Shown in pieces: positions 12,981-24,307 of a stretch of 64,000 bases of DNA. The stretch is from Arthrinium phaeospermum (lineage: Eukaryota; Ascomycota; Sordariomycetes; Amphisphaeriales; Apiosporaceae). Both the position numbers and the translations under genes were made by a program. The notes below the pieces were generated by a model that saw nothing but the letters and a program-made list of their open reading frames with translations, was not told the DNA's origin and made no database searches. Within the stretch, counting starts at the first letter, position 1. Every line of letters begins with the position of its first letter. The stretch lies in the NCBI GenBank assembly GCA_006503535.1, contig QYRS01000009.1, positions 496,001 through 560,000 of the forward strand, given 5' to 3'.

Positions 12981-13466
12981 GAGCATATCCATCCTGGCGT
13001 ACGGTTGGTATTCCGCGGCTGCGAATTTCCTGTCTATACTTGGTCTGGTTCGGGATGTGCTGGAGGAACTAGAGATGCATTTACATATGTACAGATTAAT
13101 AATATAAACATCAATCTTTTTACTACCCGCCGATACCCAGAAGTAATCTGCAACCCCTCCAGATGTTGATTCCGAATTTTAGTACGGTTAATCTGGAAGG
13201 CCAAAACTCGAGTCGCCCGGTCGTTACAGTGGAGCTAATCTTATGAGCGCAACATAGTCGTGGTATGTATTTCACTCTAGCCAGTACCGAATCCTCATGT
13301 AGCATTGGAAACTTTGGCTGTTGCTAGATCTGACGTCCACTGGATATTGCTCATCAACGACTCTTAAAATCTCAATTAGGCACACTGAAGGGCTTTATAT
13401 GGGGATTGCAAGGGCCGCGATGTGAAGGTACATAGGATTATTCCGTGAAGACTTCGATGTCGTTGA
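12981..13466. other. Short convergent intergenic region
   Basis: This AT-richer gap between the 3' ends of the RNase H gene and the NACHT-ankyrin gene shows no gene-like structure. Confidence 0.6.
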
Positions 13467-16400
13467 CTAAGTAGCACTATCCTTCAGAAGCGTCGCCACC
13501 TCCTCATGGCCATTACATGAAGCGATCTCACAAGGTAGCTGTCCTTTCGCATCTGGTTTGGTTCGATCGGCGCCCTTGTCAAGCAACAGCTGAACTACAT
13601 CCCGATTACCTCTCGAAGACGCTGCATGTAGAGGCGTCCATCCATTATAGAGCCACGGAGAGTTTATGTCGGCGCCTTTCTCTAACAGAAGAGAGATCAG
13701 TCCAGGTGCGTAGAAATACCCATCAAGCGTAGCAGAGATCAGAGGCGTCTGCTTATCGTTTCTGGGTATTCTCCAATCAGCACCCTTTTTGAGCAGTAGC
13801 TCAACAACGCCGAGGTTAGTGCGATAGCCACCACCGCGGATAGACAGCATTAAAGGAGTGCTCCCTTCCTTATCCTTTGCATCCACGTCAAGACCCTTGT
13901 TGAGCAGCATCTCTACCACATCGCAGTTGTCAAAGTATGCGGCTTTATGCAAAGGCGTTTGTCCATCTTCGAACCGAACTCCCAGCAACTCAGGCTCTCT
14001 TTCAAGCAAACAAACTAGAACGTCCTTGCTAGTGCCCCTGTTCTCCAGGGCTGCTTGCAGAATACCATGTGTAATCTGGACTTGATTCCCAGATTCTTTG
14101 AGGAGAAAACGGACTACCTCGCCTCCATAACCTTTGTTTGCCGCTGCATGGCGAAGGTGGTCATCCGTTATTTTGACTCGATCTTCCTGTTTTTCGAAAA
14201 GCAGAGATATGCATCGAAGATCGAAGTGCTCCATGAGTCCACTTATGAACTGATCCGTCATCTTGGCCACCGTTCCCCGCTGGTCGAGAAGTGAAGCCAT
14301 GATCTCATTGCTTCGTGAGCTATCGCGTACTATGTGGTCGATGAGGCCTTGGTTGAACTCGACTGAAAATGGCAACATTTGGAGCAATAGAGTTATAAAC
14401 TCTACATCGCCGCGTTCTAGTGCTCTGACAAATGCCGTTTTCGTGATGATCTGGTTCCCGCGCGCTCCAACAAGTAACGGTATGATCTCTTTCCCATATC
14501 TGTTCATTGCCGCAAACTCGGCGTCCTCTTCCGTGATAATGACCTCTTCTCGACGCTCTTTGATAATCGCCCTGATCACTCCAACGTGGCCGCGTACTAT
14601 CGCCGTCGTTATTGGCGATTGATAGTTTGATTCCATGGCTCTTAAATCGGCTCTTAACCTACTTATACGATGTCTTGCCTCTCTAGAGGAGTAATCGCTC
14701 ATCGCCCCAAGGTAGCCATTTGTCGTCGCCCCAAGGTGGTAGTCTTCTGCCATCGCTCCAAGGTAGTCACTTGTCGTCGCTTTCTTCAATGACACATAAC
14801 TCTCTCGGTCGATATTCACCCCAGCTCCCTGCCGAAGAAGGGTTGCAACCACGTCATGGTGGCCTTCGAAACACGCTGCTTTCAATGCGGTTCCAAATGT
14901 CTCCCAATATACATCGATAACGACATCCGGCTCTTTCATGATACTGCGGACTACAGGGTCAAGTCCAGTATAGGCCGCCACAACCAGGTCGGGACATTTT
15001 GACCAACTCGGGCGGATGTTATGGATTCCATACATGTCTTGGAGCATGATGTCTTTTGCGCTTATCATCCACTTTCTGTCATCCCTGCACAGGTTACGTG
15101 CTTCCTTGAGTAAAGTATTGCGTTGCTCAGCGCCCTGCCCCCTATAGTGAAATGGCCAATTGCGATTGGCATAATCAAAGAGGGGAAATTTGGACTGATG
15201 TCTCCAATCCTGATCGAGAACGAGTGGGGTCCAATCATGATCGGCATGATCAAAAAGGGGGAACTCGGACTGGTCTATCCCATTGGCAAACTCTGGTCGA
15301 GAGAGGTAACGGATGCACGAAAGAGACATCACGTGATGGCACTCTGGTATCTTGAAACGTCCTCTCCAGGTCCATGTGTTGTCGGCAGAAAGGGCGTGTT
15401 TGGGGTCCTCTAACAGAAATTCCCTCACGGTCTGATGGATGAAGGACACTTTTGAGTCGTGTACCGTTGCAAGTAGTCCAGAGTAGTTCTTGACACTCTC
15501 TTCGACAGACCACTTTGGCCAGGGCTCTACCGCCGAGGTATTGCTCTGACCAACGTACGCCAAAGCACAGTTGACTTCCTCAAGGGACAGGGGTCGTTTC
15601 GCAGCCAGTAGAATCCCCAGAAGCTTAGGTGTATGCGTTTCATGGTTTCTCAAGCTGAGAAGCTTGTCGTATGCATTGGCATGTTCTGTTGGCAGCCCGT
15701 TGAGCAACTGTTCCACGTCTACAGCCCGGTTGTAGTCACCTGGGCTTGCCTTGACAATTTCAAAAGTCAAATGCAGCCACAGGTATGTGCGGCTCTCCAT
15801 CGATTTGAGGCGTTGTGAGATACGTTGGCGGACATCGTCGTGTAAATCGCCTAGCTGTTCATTAATCTTGTGATCAATAATGAGGTTGATGTCCTTGCTG
15901 ATAGCGGCAATTTTTTCATCTCCATCGATTCGCAGGAACGACAAGTTGGACACTTTCTTGACTGGTCGTTCGATATCGTCGTATGGTCGGCTTGTAACCA
16001 GAAACTTGAGCCTGCACTTATGGCGAACCGTCGCTCGTCTGTCGGAGAAGAAGTCTCGAAGCTTGCCAATGATGAAGTCTCTCTCGTCTTTCTGGCATTC
16101 GTCAAGGGCATCGAGTACACATATGATCTCCCCAGAGCCCTGAGTTGAGGCACACTCTAGTAGGATGTCCCAGAGGTCGGTGGACATCGTGCGAAGTTTC
16201 TCTCCGAAGTTCTTGTGCCGGGTCAGAGCACCGCCAATGCACTGGCCCGTCAAATCACGGATGAAAACCTGATGAACAAGGGCAGAAAGTGCATCGTAGC
16301 TATGCGTGGCATCGCTGTTGCCGTCTTTGAAAAAGAAGTGACATATGATGGTAGTTGCGGGACTGGTTGAAAGCTGACAATCGTCGATCAATGAGCGTGT

Positions 16401-17711
16401 GAGCACGGACTTTCCGCAGCCAGGACCGGCCGAGACCCAAAGGAGGCTTGATTCCGTGCTGTCGCGCCACGCACGGAACTTGGAGTCCTCAACGAACCAC
16501 GTACATGTACCCTCGACCTTGGCGGGGACGAGGTTCTTGCGGCCCTCGTGGTCTGATGCTAAGTCTTCCAGCAGTTTGGTTTCCCGCTGATCATTCAAGT
16601 TGTCTAGCCATTGTTTCCTCTGTTCTTCCATTAGGTCGTAAATCTGGCGGATCGCTGTTTGTGACTCGTGCATCTGCCTCAACTGGGTCTCCAAAACATC
16701 TTGGGCCTTTGCCTGATGTACGATGTCGGTGCAGCTTTTGCAATGGTCGCTGCGTTCTGTCAGACGTGACGACATCGTCTTCCAATCATCCTCGCCAGTG
16801 ATTTTCTCCCAAGCTCGAGATAGGGGCGCCCTTGACAAGTGGCATATGACGCGCGCCTGGAACTCAAAAATATGGGAGTAAAGGCCGACCAAATCTTCCC
16901 ATGCCGCACGATTGCCGCTGATAGTGATATTATCAGGTAGCAAATCCTCATAGGCTTTCCAGTAGACCAGCAAACGATGAACGGACTCGAAGCCCACTAG
17001 CATGGCCTCATGCTGGGCAGTTACCGCCGTGAGAAGCTGCGTCATTAGTTAGCATCCGAATCAGGGTGTTGGTTGCTCTTTACGTACCGGTAAGACGATT
17101 GATACGCCAGACCATGCCAGAGCCGCATAAGGCTGTGCGCTCAAGGCATTTTTTACAATACCATCACCCCAAACAAAGACTTTCACCAGCTTCTCAACCT
17201 GCGCTCGGATCTTTATGTCTTTGCCGCGGAATTTCACATGCCACTGTTCCTTCCGGCGCTCGTCCTGCAGCTGATCCACGAAGGACTTGACCCTACCAGG
17301 GCTCATCCACCTGATGGGAAGATCATTCGGACTGTCGGCATCGGCAGCAAAGATGGTTGACAGGTGCTCCTCGTAGGCCGCGGCTAGATTGGGGAAGTCA
17401 CTTTTGAATACCTCGTATGCCTTGGACCAGACATCGGAGTCTGCGTCTGCCGTTTTCGGTGAGCCTGGAGCTGGCGTGGGCGGCGACGAATCTGTACCCT
17501 CCACTGCTTGTGCATTTCCTTCTGCGTCAGGATGGTAGATGGCGGCGGGTCCGTCTGTTTGCATCTGGGTGTCGGTGCTTTGTTCGACTTCGTGATCTGT
17601 GTTGCCAGACAACGCACCCTGTGGATTTGCACCCTGTGGATTTGCTACATCGGCTCGAGGTCGTCGTACTTTCCATTTCCACCTGCGACCCAGTTTGGGG
17701 AAACAAGTCAT
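13467..17711 (-). CDS. NACHT-ankyrin NLR-like protein (NWD NACHT-NTPase type)
   Basis: Two exons on the minus strand: 17711-17088 and 17036-13467. The 51-nt intron begins GTACGT and has a GCTAAC branch point. The protein has about 1,397 aa. Residues about 100-208 plus the start of exon 2 match the fungal NACHT N-terminal domain (WSKAYEVF and ALAWSGVSIVLP motifs). The NACHT P-loop is SAGPGCGKS (about 410-418) and the Walker B is ICVLDALDEC (about 515-524). The C-terminal half first carries about six divergent 30-33 aa modules with an [VI]-x-[IK]-[TI] signature, then four or five recognisable ankyrin repeats ending at the stop. Such STAND proteins act in fungal non-self recognition and programmed cell death. 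An in-frame ATG at 17804 could add 31 residues; I prefer 17711. Three internal DNA duplications are described separately. Confidence 0.92.
14700..14786 (-). repeat. Coding minisatellite in the NLR gene, about 51-nt period
   Basis: The plus strand shows CATCGCYCCAAGGTAG followed by CAYTTGTCGTCGC twice, offset by 51 nt, with a shorter echo (CCCCAAGGTGGTAG) between. In the protein it encodes a short LGAM/LGATT-type repeat between the NACHT part and the repeat domain. Confidence 0.7.
15156..15272 (-). repeat. 75-nt-period duplication inside the NLR gene
   Basis: A 42-nt stretch at 15156-15197 recurs with about ten changes at 15231-15272, exactly 75 nt (25 codons) away. It encodes two versions of a FPLFDHAD/FPLFDYAN peptide in the linker after the NACHT module. 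Confidence 0.75.
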
Positions 17712-19906
17712 TGTGAGTAAGGCAGTGCAAATAGAACTCCAATGAGGGTAGATGACAATAAAGGATGGCAGAAGAATAATTGTGATACTATGAAAGTGAA
17801 TCAAGCTGAGGCAATGGCTGGATCGTAAGCGAGAGCTCGTAGTTCACCAAAGAGTTCAAGAGGTGGAACAAGCAGAATTCGATATGGAAGAGAGCGCGAA
17901 TTGGGGGGAGGAATCAGCACTATTGGGCGTTTACAGGTAATCGCATATGCGCCCACCGTCTTTGGAGTCTGATATCGCAGAAGAAATTCACCTGCATACG
18001 AAAATAGGGGCGACAATGCTGGTGTCCCACCAGGCGCGTAGCGATGTGGGCGTTCTATTTTTCTTTCTTTTCTTTTCTTTTTCCGAGACTCGTATCAAGT
18101 GCCACTGCCAGGAATAATTGACTCGCAAAGAGCGGACACCTAGGGGGTGACTCAATGGATGCACCACGACAAGATGTCAGTAGGACCTCCATTCAGTATA
18201 TGCATCATGGAATTACTCGACATTATTGGCTTTGTGCTTCCATTCCCAGGTGTTGCAGGATGTGCGGTAGAGGGGAAGTTTGTGAAAAAGACCAAGGGAG
18301 CAAGAGACGCCGATTGTAGAATCAACAGTACTAGCAGTTTTGCAGCCCACGACTATTAGAGTGCCTCTGCTTCCTCAAGCGAAGGCGCATATCAACTGGC
18401 TACAGGAGAACCCGGCGCACCACCGATTATGCTTTTTCTGCTGCCCGAGCCGTTTCTTCGCCGTTTCGGCCTCCGCGGGCTTGCTTTTGACTGGTTGTTT
18501 GTTGTTGGGCTGGTATGGGGCTGCATCTACCATCCTTGGCTCCGGTTGATACGCCTCGCTCGGTTTGGGTATCTGGGATCGGCGTTAGGAAGAAACGGCA
18601 TTTTGCTGTATGTATAACGCGCGGGACGTACTTGTTCAGACATTCTCGAAAGATTGGCTGATTTGATGGCGCTGTCGGGTACTATAATGAGACGTGACGA
18701 TGCGTTACGACTGGGAAAAGATTACGGACACTTTTTTGGCGATTTGTTTCGTTGGACCCGCGGCTTCATTTCTATGGAAGACACAGAATTAATCGGAGTT
18801 CAAATCTCGTATATATAAGTACAAGAGGGTGACGTCAATGGGCCTTTTCGCCGCATCCATGTCTGCTTACGGCTTGGCAGTGTGGCGGTCTGAGATTAGG
18901 CGCCGTGATCTCCATTTCAGGGTGGATATTGGGCCGCCGGGCAACATTACAATTGGTCGGGGACAAGTTCCTGATACGGCATACATGTTTAAAAAGAAGA
19001 ACCATCATTCAGCCCAGCGCAGATCATTAAAACCATTTGAATCGCCAAGAAAGCGGCCCACTCGCCCGTCTCGTATGGCCTTCGTCATTATTAGCGCCCG
19101 GGTAAACTGCCCGTCATTAACCAGACCATCCCGTCACTGCCACCAGCACCGCCCACGTGTGTTCAGGTGTTCCGACCCCAAAGCCGCGAACCAGGCCGGG
19201 GCCGGTCCTGGGGCGGCGATCTGATCTTGTCGAAGGATCGCCGTGAAGAAGATGCTACTCGTCACGGCCTATACTTGGATGAAAAGAGATCTTGCGCGCT
19301 CAGGGGTTGGAATGTTCCCCGCGGGCGCCCGAAGACATTGCATACCTTGCTGTCGAATACGGATCGACAGGGCTCGTTCCGGATCACGTTTGTAGCCCGG
19401 GCCTTGTGCACTAGCTCCGGGCTTCTTCGGCCAATGGATTCCCTCTCCCACCGTAACGCAGCTAAAATGCAGCAAAACCAAGGGAATCGGGAGCCTAACG
19501 CAGTTGTGCAAGATTACCAAGCACTTCCGATGGATTGGGTCGTCTCCGATGATGCCCACCGTTCCCGTGCCCACCAGACTTGACGGCGAGGGAAACCGGA
19601 CCGCGTTCTCTTATCTCGATGCCAACATGCATGACATGGCAGACTTCGTAACTAGAGACCAATGCGACACCCCCGGGTCCTATGGGTCCCCATATGCCCA
19701 TCTAAATTATCGTGGAGTTAAACCTCCCCAAGCCCAAGCTACCGACCGTGGGGTACCTCTCCTGGTCCCACTGCCAGGAATTGTTGTACCCGGCCGACCT
19801 GGACTGTGTCGAGTTCTGGTAGCTACTGTACCTAGCAGATGTGTTCTAAGAGTTTATATACCTAACCCTGGGTCTCTCATCGTGCATGGCCCGCATGGCG
19901 CTCTAC

Positions 19907-20030
19907 CGGAGCATATTTCACGTCAGCGGTTGCTAAAACCACCATCGGGAGCGTCGCTGGCCCACCCCGGCCGGCACACTTCTGGACAAGACGACTATAC
20001 TCGTCTACTACAATGAGCAAATATGCTCCG
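19907..20030. repeat. Perfect 12-nt inverted repeat, about 100-nt spacer
   Basis: CGGAGCATATTT at 19907-19918 is matched by its exact reverse complement AAATATGCTCCG at 20019-20030. It could be the stem of a degraded element or a chance palindrome. Confidence 0.55.
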
Positions 20031-20089
20031 AACCGAAATGCATGTGTGGTTAGCTCCGGGGGTATTCCGTTTTTGAGTTTCTATGGTGT

Positions 20090-20171
20090 TCGGAATGTTT
20101 CCCGAAACCCTCGGAATGTTCCCCGAGCCCCTCGGAACGCTCCCCGGATGTCTTCGGATTGCCTCCGAAAC
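20090..20171. repeat. 21-nt minisatellite, about four diverged units
   Basis: Units start TCGGAATGTT (20090 and 20111), TCGGAACGCT (20132) and TCGGATTGCC (20154), with lengths 21, 21, 22 and 18 nt. Related TTCCGAGT/ACTCGGAACT words flank the array. Confidence 0.75.
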
Positions 20172-20648
20172 TCAAAACCTACACGAAGAACTCGGAACTA
20201 TAAAGCAGCTATGTGGTTTTTGATCGAAGTGCAGGTCGGTTTCGGCCGGTTGTTACGATTTACACGCCTCTTGAGCAACTGCGTTAGACTTCCAGTTCTG
20301 CTGGGTCTGGAGTCCCAGGCTTTTCACGCATTGGGGGTTTTAGTGAGGTAATTACTAGAGCTGGGACCTGTAAAGTCGTCTGGGCTCATGAGGATATTCA
20401 TCACGGTGCGCATTCCATCAACTCCCGGCAATAATATTTCTCATTCAAGTAAATGTGGTACCCTAGGTATAAGAAGTAAAGAAATAAACCCTCCCCTATC
20501 CCCCTTTTCCTATCCCAAACCCATGGAAAAGATGCGCATCTTCACGTTGAATACCGCTCCTGTTGCCCAAGCTAGGCGAACATCAGAGCCTCTTCCTCCA
20601 GTTTACCCCACCCAGGGTATCGTCCAATGTTCACTATTTTGCCCCTAT

Positions 20649-21103
20649 TTAGCAGACTTTGTGCTCGGCCAAAAAGTCGCCGAGCGGGCCAATGCAGCTA
20701 GCGCAGCCGCAGATCTATCACGTAGGGTTAGATGTCAGCCATTACCATCATTGTATTCCTCCCCTTTTCTCTTCAGGGGGATGTCAAAGCTTACCTTATC
20801 AGCGCCACCATCGACACACTGGACGAGGTCGGTGGGGTTTCCGCCCCAGATGGAAAGGCCGACGCAGCCGGCCGCGGCCAAGACGCCGGCGCAGCTGCCG
20901 ATGTCGCACGCGGCCTCCGTCTTCATGGCGAAGAGCAGGGCCTCCCCGGCCATGGTCTCGTTGGACTTGTGGGTGGCGATGTCCATGGCGTAGGGCCGGC
21001 TGGCCAGGGTCGCGTTGGACTTGCTGGTGTTGGCCAGGGAGACGGGGCTGGCCAGGGCGTTGGCGGCGAGCATGGCGATGATGGTAGAGATGGAGAACTG
21101 CAT
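20649..21103 (-). CDS. Small secreted 8-cysteine protein
   Basis: Two exons on the minus strand, 21103-20795 and 20714-20649, separated by an 80-nt intron (GTAAGC..TAG, branch GCTGAC). Together they encode 124 aa. A signal peptide (about 1-18) precedes a Ser/Thr/Asn-rich segment. A C-terminal domain of about 60 residues then holds all eight cysteines in the order C-x4-C-x9-C-x15-C-x8-C-x-C-x2-C-x14-C. The second exon supplies the motif CGCASCIGPLGDFL, and its coherent Cys pattern is the main support for the splice. I recognise the pattern as a type of small fungal secreted protein of unknown function. A TATAAA box lies 190 nt upstream. It may be an effector-like or surface protein; no enzyme signature is visible. 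Confidence 0.85.
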
Positions 21104-22871
21104 ATTGAAGAGTGATGTGACGGGGGAGAGATAGAGATAGATAGGTAGGTTTCTGGTGATGCTTGAAGAATGTGGGAAAGTGGTGGCTTTTGGATCAGAT
21201 TGTTAGGAGGAAGCTGTGATAACTGGGCTGGTCTGTGGACTGTGGTTTGGATGATGAGGGATGATGATTGAGGAGGTGCGAGACCTCGACGCCTTTATAC
21301 TCGAAAGGACGTACATCTTCAGACCTGCGCACCTTCAGCAACGGTTTGCTCATGAGGAGGCTATCCTCTACTCACGACTACGCCTCTCCAGATGCTTCAC
21401 CTGCGATGTGACCAGACATAACCAAGGTCAGTCAAGATCTGCAATCTGCCCTTTTCCGCATCATCTATCTCGCCGTGCTTACTGTGATTCCGGCATCATG
21501 CCGGCAGCATGGAGCGGCACGGATGATGACCCTGAGGTCGGAGGTCGTACAGCCCTCTCCTATTCCGCCGAAGCTCTACGACTGGGTCTTTACCAACGCA
21601 AATACACATTATGTGAGAATGAAAAAGGTCTTCATCCTGCGTACGCCTGTACAGTCTCACTAATGCGGGTACTTTGTCGCACGGATAAGCCTGTGCCACG
21701 CCGATCTCAGTTGGTGCACGTCAAATGTGAAGTTGACGATGCCACCGTCATCGGAAAGAATCTGCAAAACATACGACACTCGCCATCTATGCGCATAGAG
21801 ATACTTAGATGCTCCAGGAATGGAGATCTCCAGCCACCCTACATAGGGATTAGCCTTTGCTGCGGAAAGGTTCCATTTCGTGACAGCCCATTTTGTTCCC
21901 ATTTCAGGTGACGACTCAGAACAGAAAGTGTATAGACTAGTGGACGATGCACGCAAAGGGTTAATTCCACTATTGCTTGCATCAACGGTAGTATACTTAG
22001 GTTATGCAGTCTGTGTCACAACACGAGGCATACTACAGTAAGTAAATAGGTAAGCACGCGCAGATGTGGGACCAATGGTAACTGAAGGAACTATCCAATA
22101 ATAGCAATCGAAATCTTGTTGGTTCTTGATTACCGGCGTTAGTACCGGGGCTACTTTACCAATGCTATGGCATGATGGCTGCAGGGTGCGCCTTACTTGG
22201 CCAGTGTACGGGAAATGGCGCACAGATGCATCCAATATTGCAACACCGAAAACCGGGGAACGCGCCGTTGAGAAAATGTCGATTTTGGGTTTTGACGTTC
22301 CCCACAAGGGCCTTTGCCGCAGCAGATCCAGTAATTTCGCCTGATGCAGACAGCTGTGCCGCAGGTTGGTAAAGGACTTTCGCCGGCAGTGCAGAAGGCG
22401 ATGCAATTATGCTGAAGGTGATCTACACAATGCCGATACAGCACCGAAGCTGTGGATCGCCTGTCCCTTGAGGATTAGAGCCTCTTCTAATCAGGCTAGA
22501 CGGTTTCGATGTCGGCAACACCACCCCAACTGCCAACGTCCATTCCGGCTACCGGGAAACCTCAAGGTCCATGATCCTGGGAATGATTGGTCAACCGACT
22601 GTCTTAGCCACTCATTGGGATCTTATGGGCATTGAGATCGGCGACTGTTGCAGCCAACACCGCATTGCTTGTGAGGAATGGACAGCGCATGACATGATGA
22701 AGAGGACGGGGGAGATGCCTTGACTACGTCTGCAGATGCTACAAATAAGCGGCGGACGAATAGAAGCAAGTCTCTTAGGACCATCACATCTTGTCTGTCC
22801 AACATCAGCCCAAAAAGCAGCCCTTGTCTTTTCTCAACCAACAATCTTATCCAGCAATATCAATAGCAACC
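21104..22871. other. Divergent intergenic region
   Basis: This 1.8 kb gap separates the divergent 8-Cys protein and CFEM genes. Apart from the TATA box listed, I see only unsupported short frames, including one of 216 codons at 21261-21911 with no recognisable domain. Confidence 0.5.
21294..21299 (-). promoter_or_regulatory. TATA box of the 8-Cys secreted-protein gene
   Basis: TATAAA on the minus strand, about 190 nt upstream of the start codon at 21103. The position suits a long-leader fungal promoter. Confidence 0.45.
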
Positions 22872-23418
22872 ATGCGCCTCAGCACCCTTTCCGTCGCCCT
22901 CCTCTCCGCCGCCGCCGCCGGTGGCGTCTCCGCCGAGGAGAACCTCCAGAAGCAGCTCGAGGCCATGCGCGGCTGCGCCGTGAGCTGCTACGCCGAGTCA
23001 GCCTCCAACTCCGGCTGCAAGCCCGAGGACTTCGGCTGCGTCTGCAAAAGCTGGTTCCGCCTCCCCTCCCGCATGGGAACGTGCCTATCGCGCAACAACT
23101 GCACCGGCCTTAGTGAGTCTTCAACCATATTCCCGTACCGCTTACGTATGATCAGTAATAGTAATAATGGGAGCCAACTAACCTTGCTCTTCTCACGGTA
23201 TAGATGCCTCCGACTCGCTTACTCATATCTGCCGACGCATGGAAGAACACCCGCCCACCACCGAGGTCGAGGCCGCGTCCAAGGTCGTTACCGAGGCGAC
23301 TGCTACTGCGAGCCCTGCCGCGAGCCCGACCGAGACGGGCAAGAGTGGTGCCGGGGCCAATAAGGTCGTAATGGGTGGAGTTATGGGGGCGGCGGTCGTT
23401 GTGGTGGCTGTGCTTTGA
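22872..23418 (+). CDS. CFEM-domain GPI-anchored protein
   Basis: Two exons, 22872-23112 and 23204-23418, with a 91-nt intron (GTGAGT..TAG). They encode 151 aa. A signal peptide (about 1-21) is followed by a CFEM domain with the expected eight cysteines, including the DFGCVC motif whose Asp is the haem-iron ligand position in characterised CFEM proteins. A Thr/Ala/Ser-rich stretch leads to a hydrophobic C-terminus ending MGAAVVVVAVL, a likely GPI-attachment signal. CFEM proteins are fungal surface proteins; some bind haem and take part in iron uptake, others affect wall stability or infection. The exon junction restores the conserved last cysteine (SLTHIC), which supports the model. Confidence 0.92.
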
Positions 23419-24021
23419 AAGAGATAGGGGCCCAGCTCTTGAGAACCTGCTACTGAAAGTATTTAGTCGCTTCGAAACACTGTGCATTAGATTAAGTCAT
23501 GTCTCTAGAATCGCAAACAAGGACTCCCAAGTTGTGCCACATATAGAATGAGTGGCCAATCCTAGGAGAAAAAGGGGTTCCATGATTATGTCTACATGTA
23601 GCACTTGTGGGGTGTCCTCCTTCTACTTCATTCTTTCCTTTAGGACAGCACTTGCTTTACCAATCGCCATCTTCCTCCGTGTACTAAAGTATGTATCGAA
23701 TATCCATCCTAGTCGGACACGCTTTTGTTGGTGAAACTCGCAGGTAATTCGCAGTGACGGTAGGAAGATGTGGTATTATTAAGGTATCGGCGACCATAAT
23801 TAATAGATGACCAAGACCTCGAATCTCCAACGTGACCCATTTCGGCTGACTTCGTTGGCTAGAGTACCAAAGTAGGCGCCGCGCCACAATCAACTTGCTC
23901 GCTGCGAGCATCTCCACATCAGAGAAGCACCTTCCCTTCTAATTGTTTTCAATAAGCCTACTAGCCGATATAAAATGTCATAACATTCATAACATCATCG
24001 GGAGAAATTGGAAAAGAACAG
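23419..24021. other. Intergenic
   Basis: Gap between the CFEM gene and tRNA-Met. I see no feature beyond the probable CFEM 3' UTR. Confidence 0.5.
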
Positions 24022-24092
24022 AGCATCTTGGCGCAGGGGAAGCGCGCCGGGCTCATAACCCGGAGGTCCTTGGATCGAAACCAAGAGATGCT
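24022..24092 (+). tRNA. tRNA-Met (CAT), elongator type
   Basis: The 71-nt sequence folds as a complete cloverleaf. The acceptor stem is AGCATCT/AGATGCT (7 bp), the D stem GCGC/GCGC, the anticodon stem CCGGG/CCCGG around CTCATAA (anticodon CAT), the variable loop AGGTC, and the T stem CTTGG/CCAAG with loop ATCGAAA. The internal A box (TGGCGCAGGGG) and B box (GGATCGAAACC) are present. There is no intron. A T-rich Pol III terminator follows within 5 nt. Confidence 0.97.
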
Positions 24093-24096
24093 ATTC

Positions 24097-24112
24097 TTTT
24101 TTTTCTTTTTTT
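24097..24112 (+). terminator. RNA polymerase III T-tract terminator
   Basis: Eight T residues (24097-24104), one C and seven more T residues follow directly after the tRNA-Met gene. Confidence 0.9.
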
Positions 24113-24224
24113 CCACCTTCTGGATACTCACGTGCAGATCTTTGGTCACTAAATTTTTTATTTCAGGTCAGTAGTAGGTGACCGTGCAAACAGATGTGGT
24201 ATTAATTTTGCAGAGTTCGTACCT

Positions 24225-24307
24225 GTACCCCGAACTCCGCGGACCTGTACTCCGTAAACCTAAACCGCGTACCCCGAAAGCCTAAAGATCATACCACGTA
24301 CCCCGAA
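24225..24307. repeat. GTACCCCGAA direct repeats downstream of the tRNA
   Basis: GTACCCCGAA occurs at 24225-24234, 24269-24278 and 24298-24307; the first and third copies extend to GTACCCCGAACTCCG. They lie 130-215 nt past the tRNA gene and may be remnants of an inserted element. Confidence 0.65.

Larger units (their letters stand above)
17712..20648. other. Gene-poor region with small repeats
   Basis: About 2.9 kb lies upstream of the NLR gene and downstream of a small secreted-protein gene. It holds a C/T tract (about 18058-18085), a 12-nt inverted repeat and a 21-nt minisatellite (listed separately). Open frames here are short, overlap in several frames and resemble nothing I recognise. 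Confidence 0.5.

Noticed and set aside
21261..21911. 216-codon plus-strand frame upstream of the CFEM gene
   Set aside because: It begins inside the promoter of the 8-Cys gene and shows no domain, signal peptide or coherent composition.
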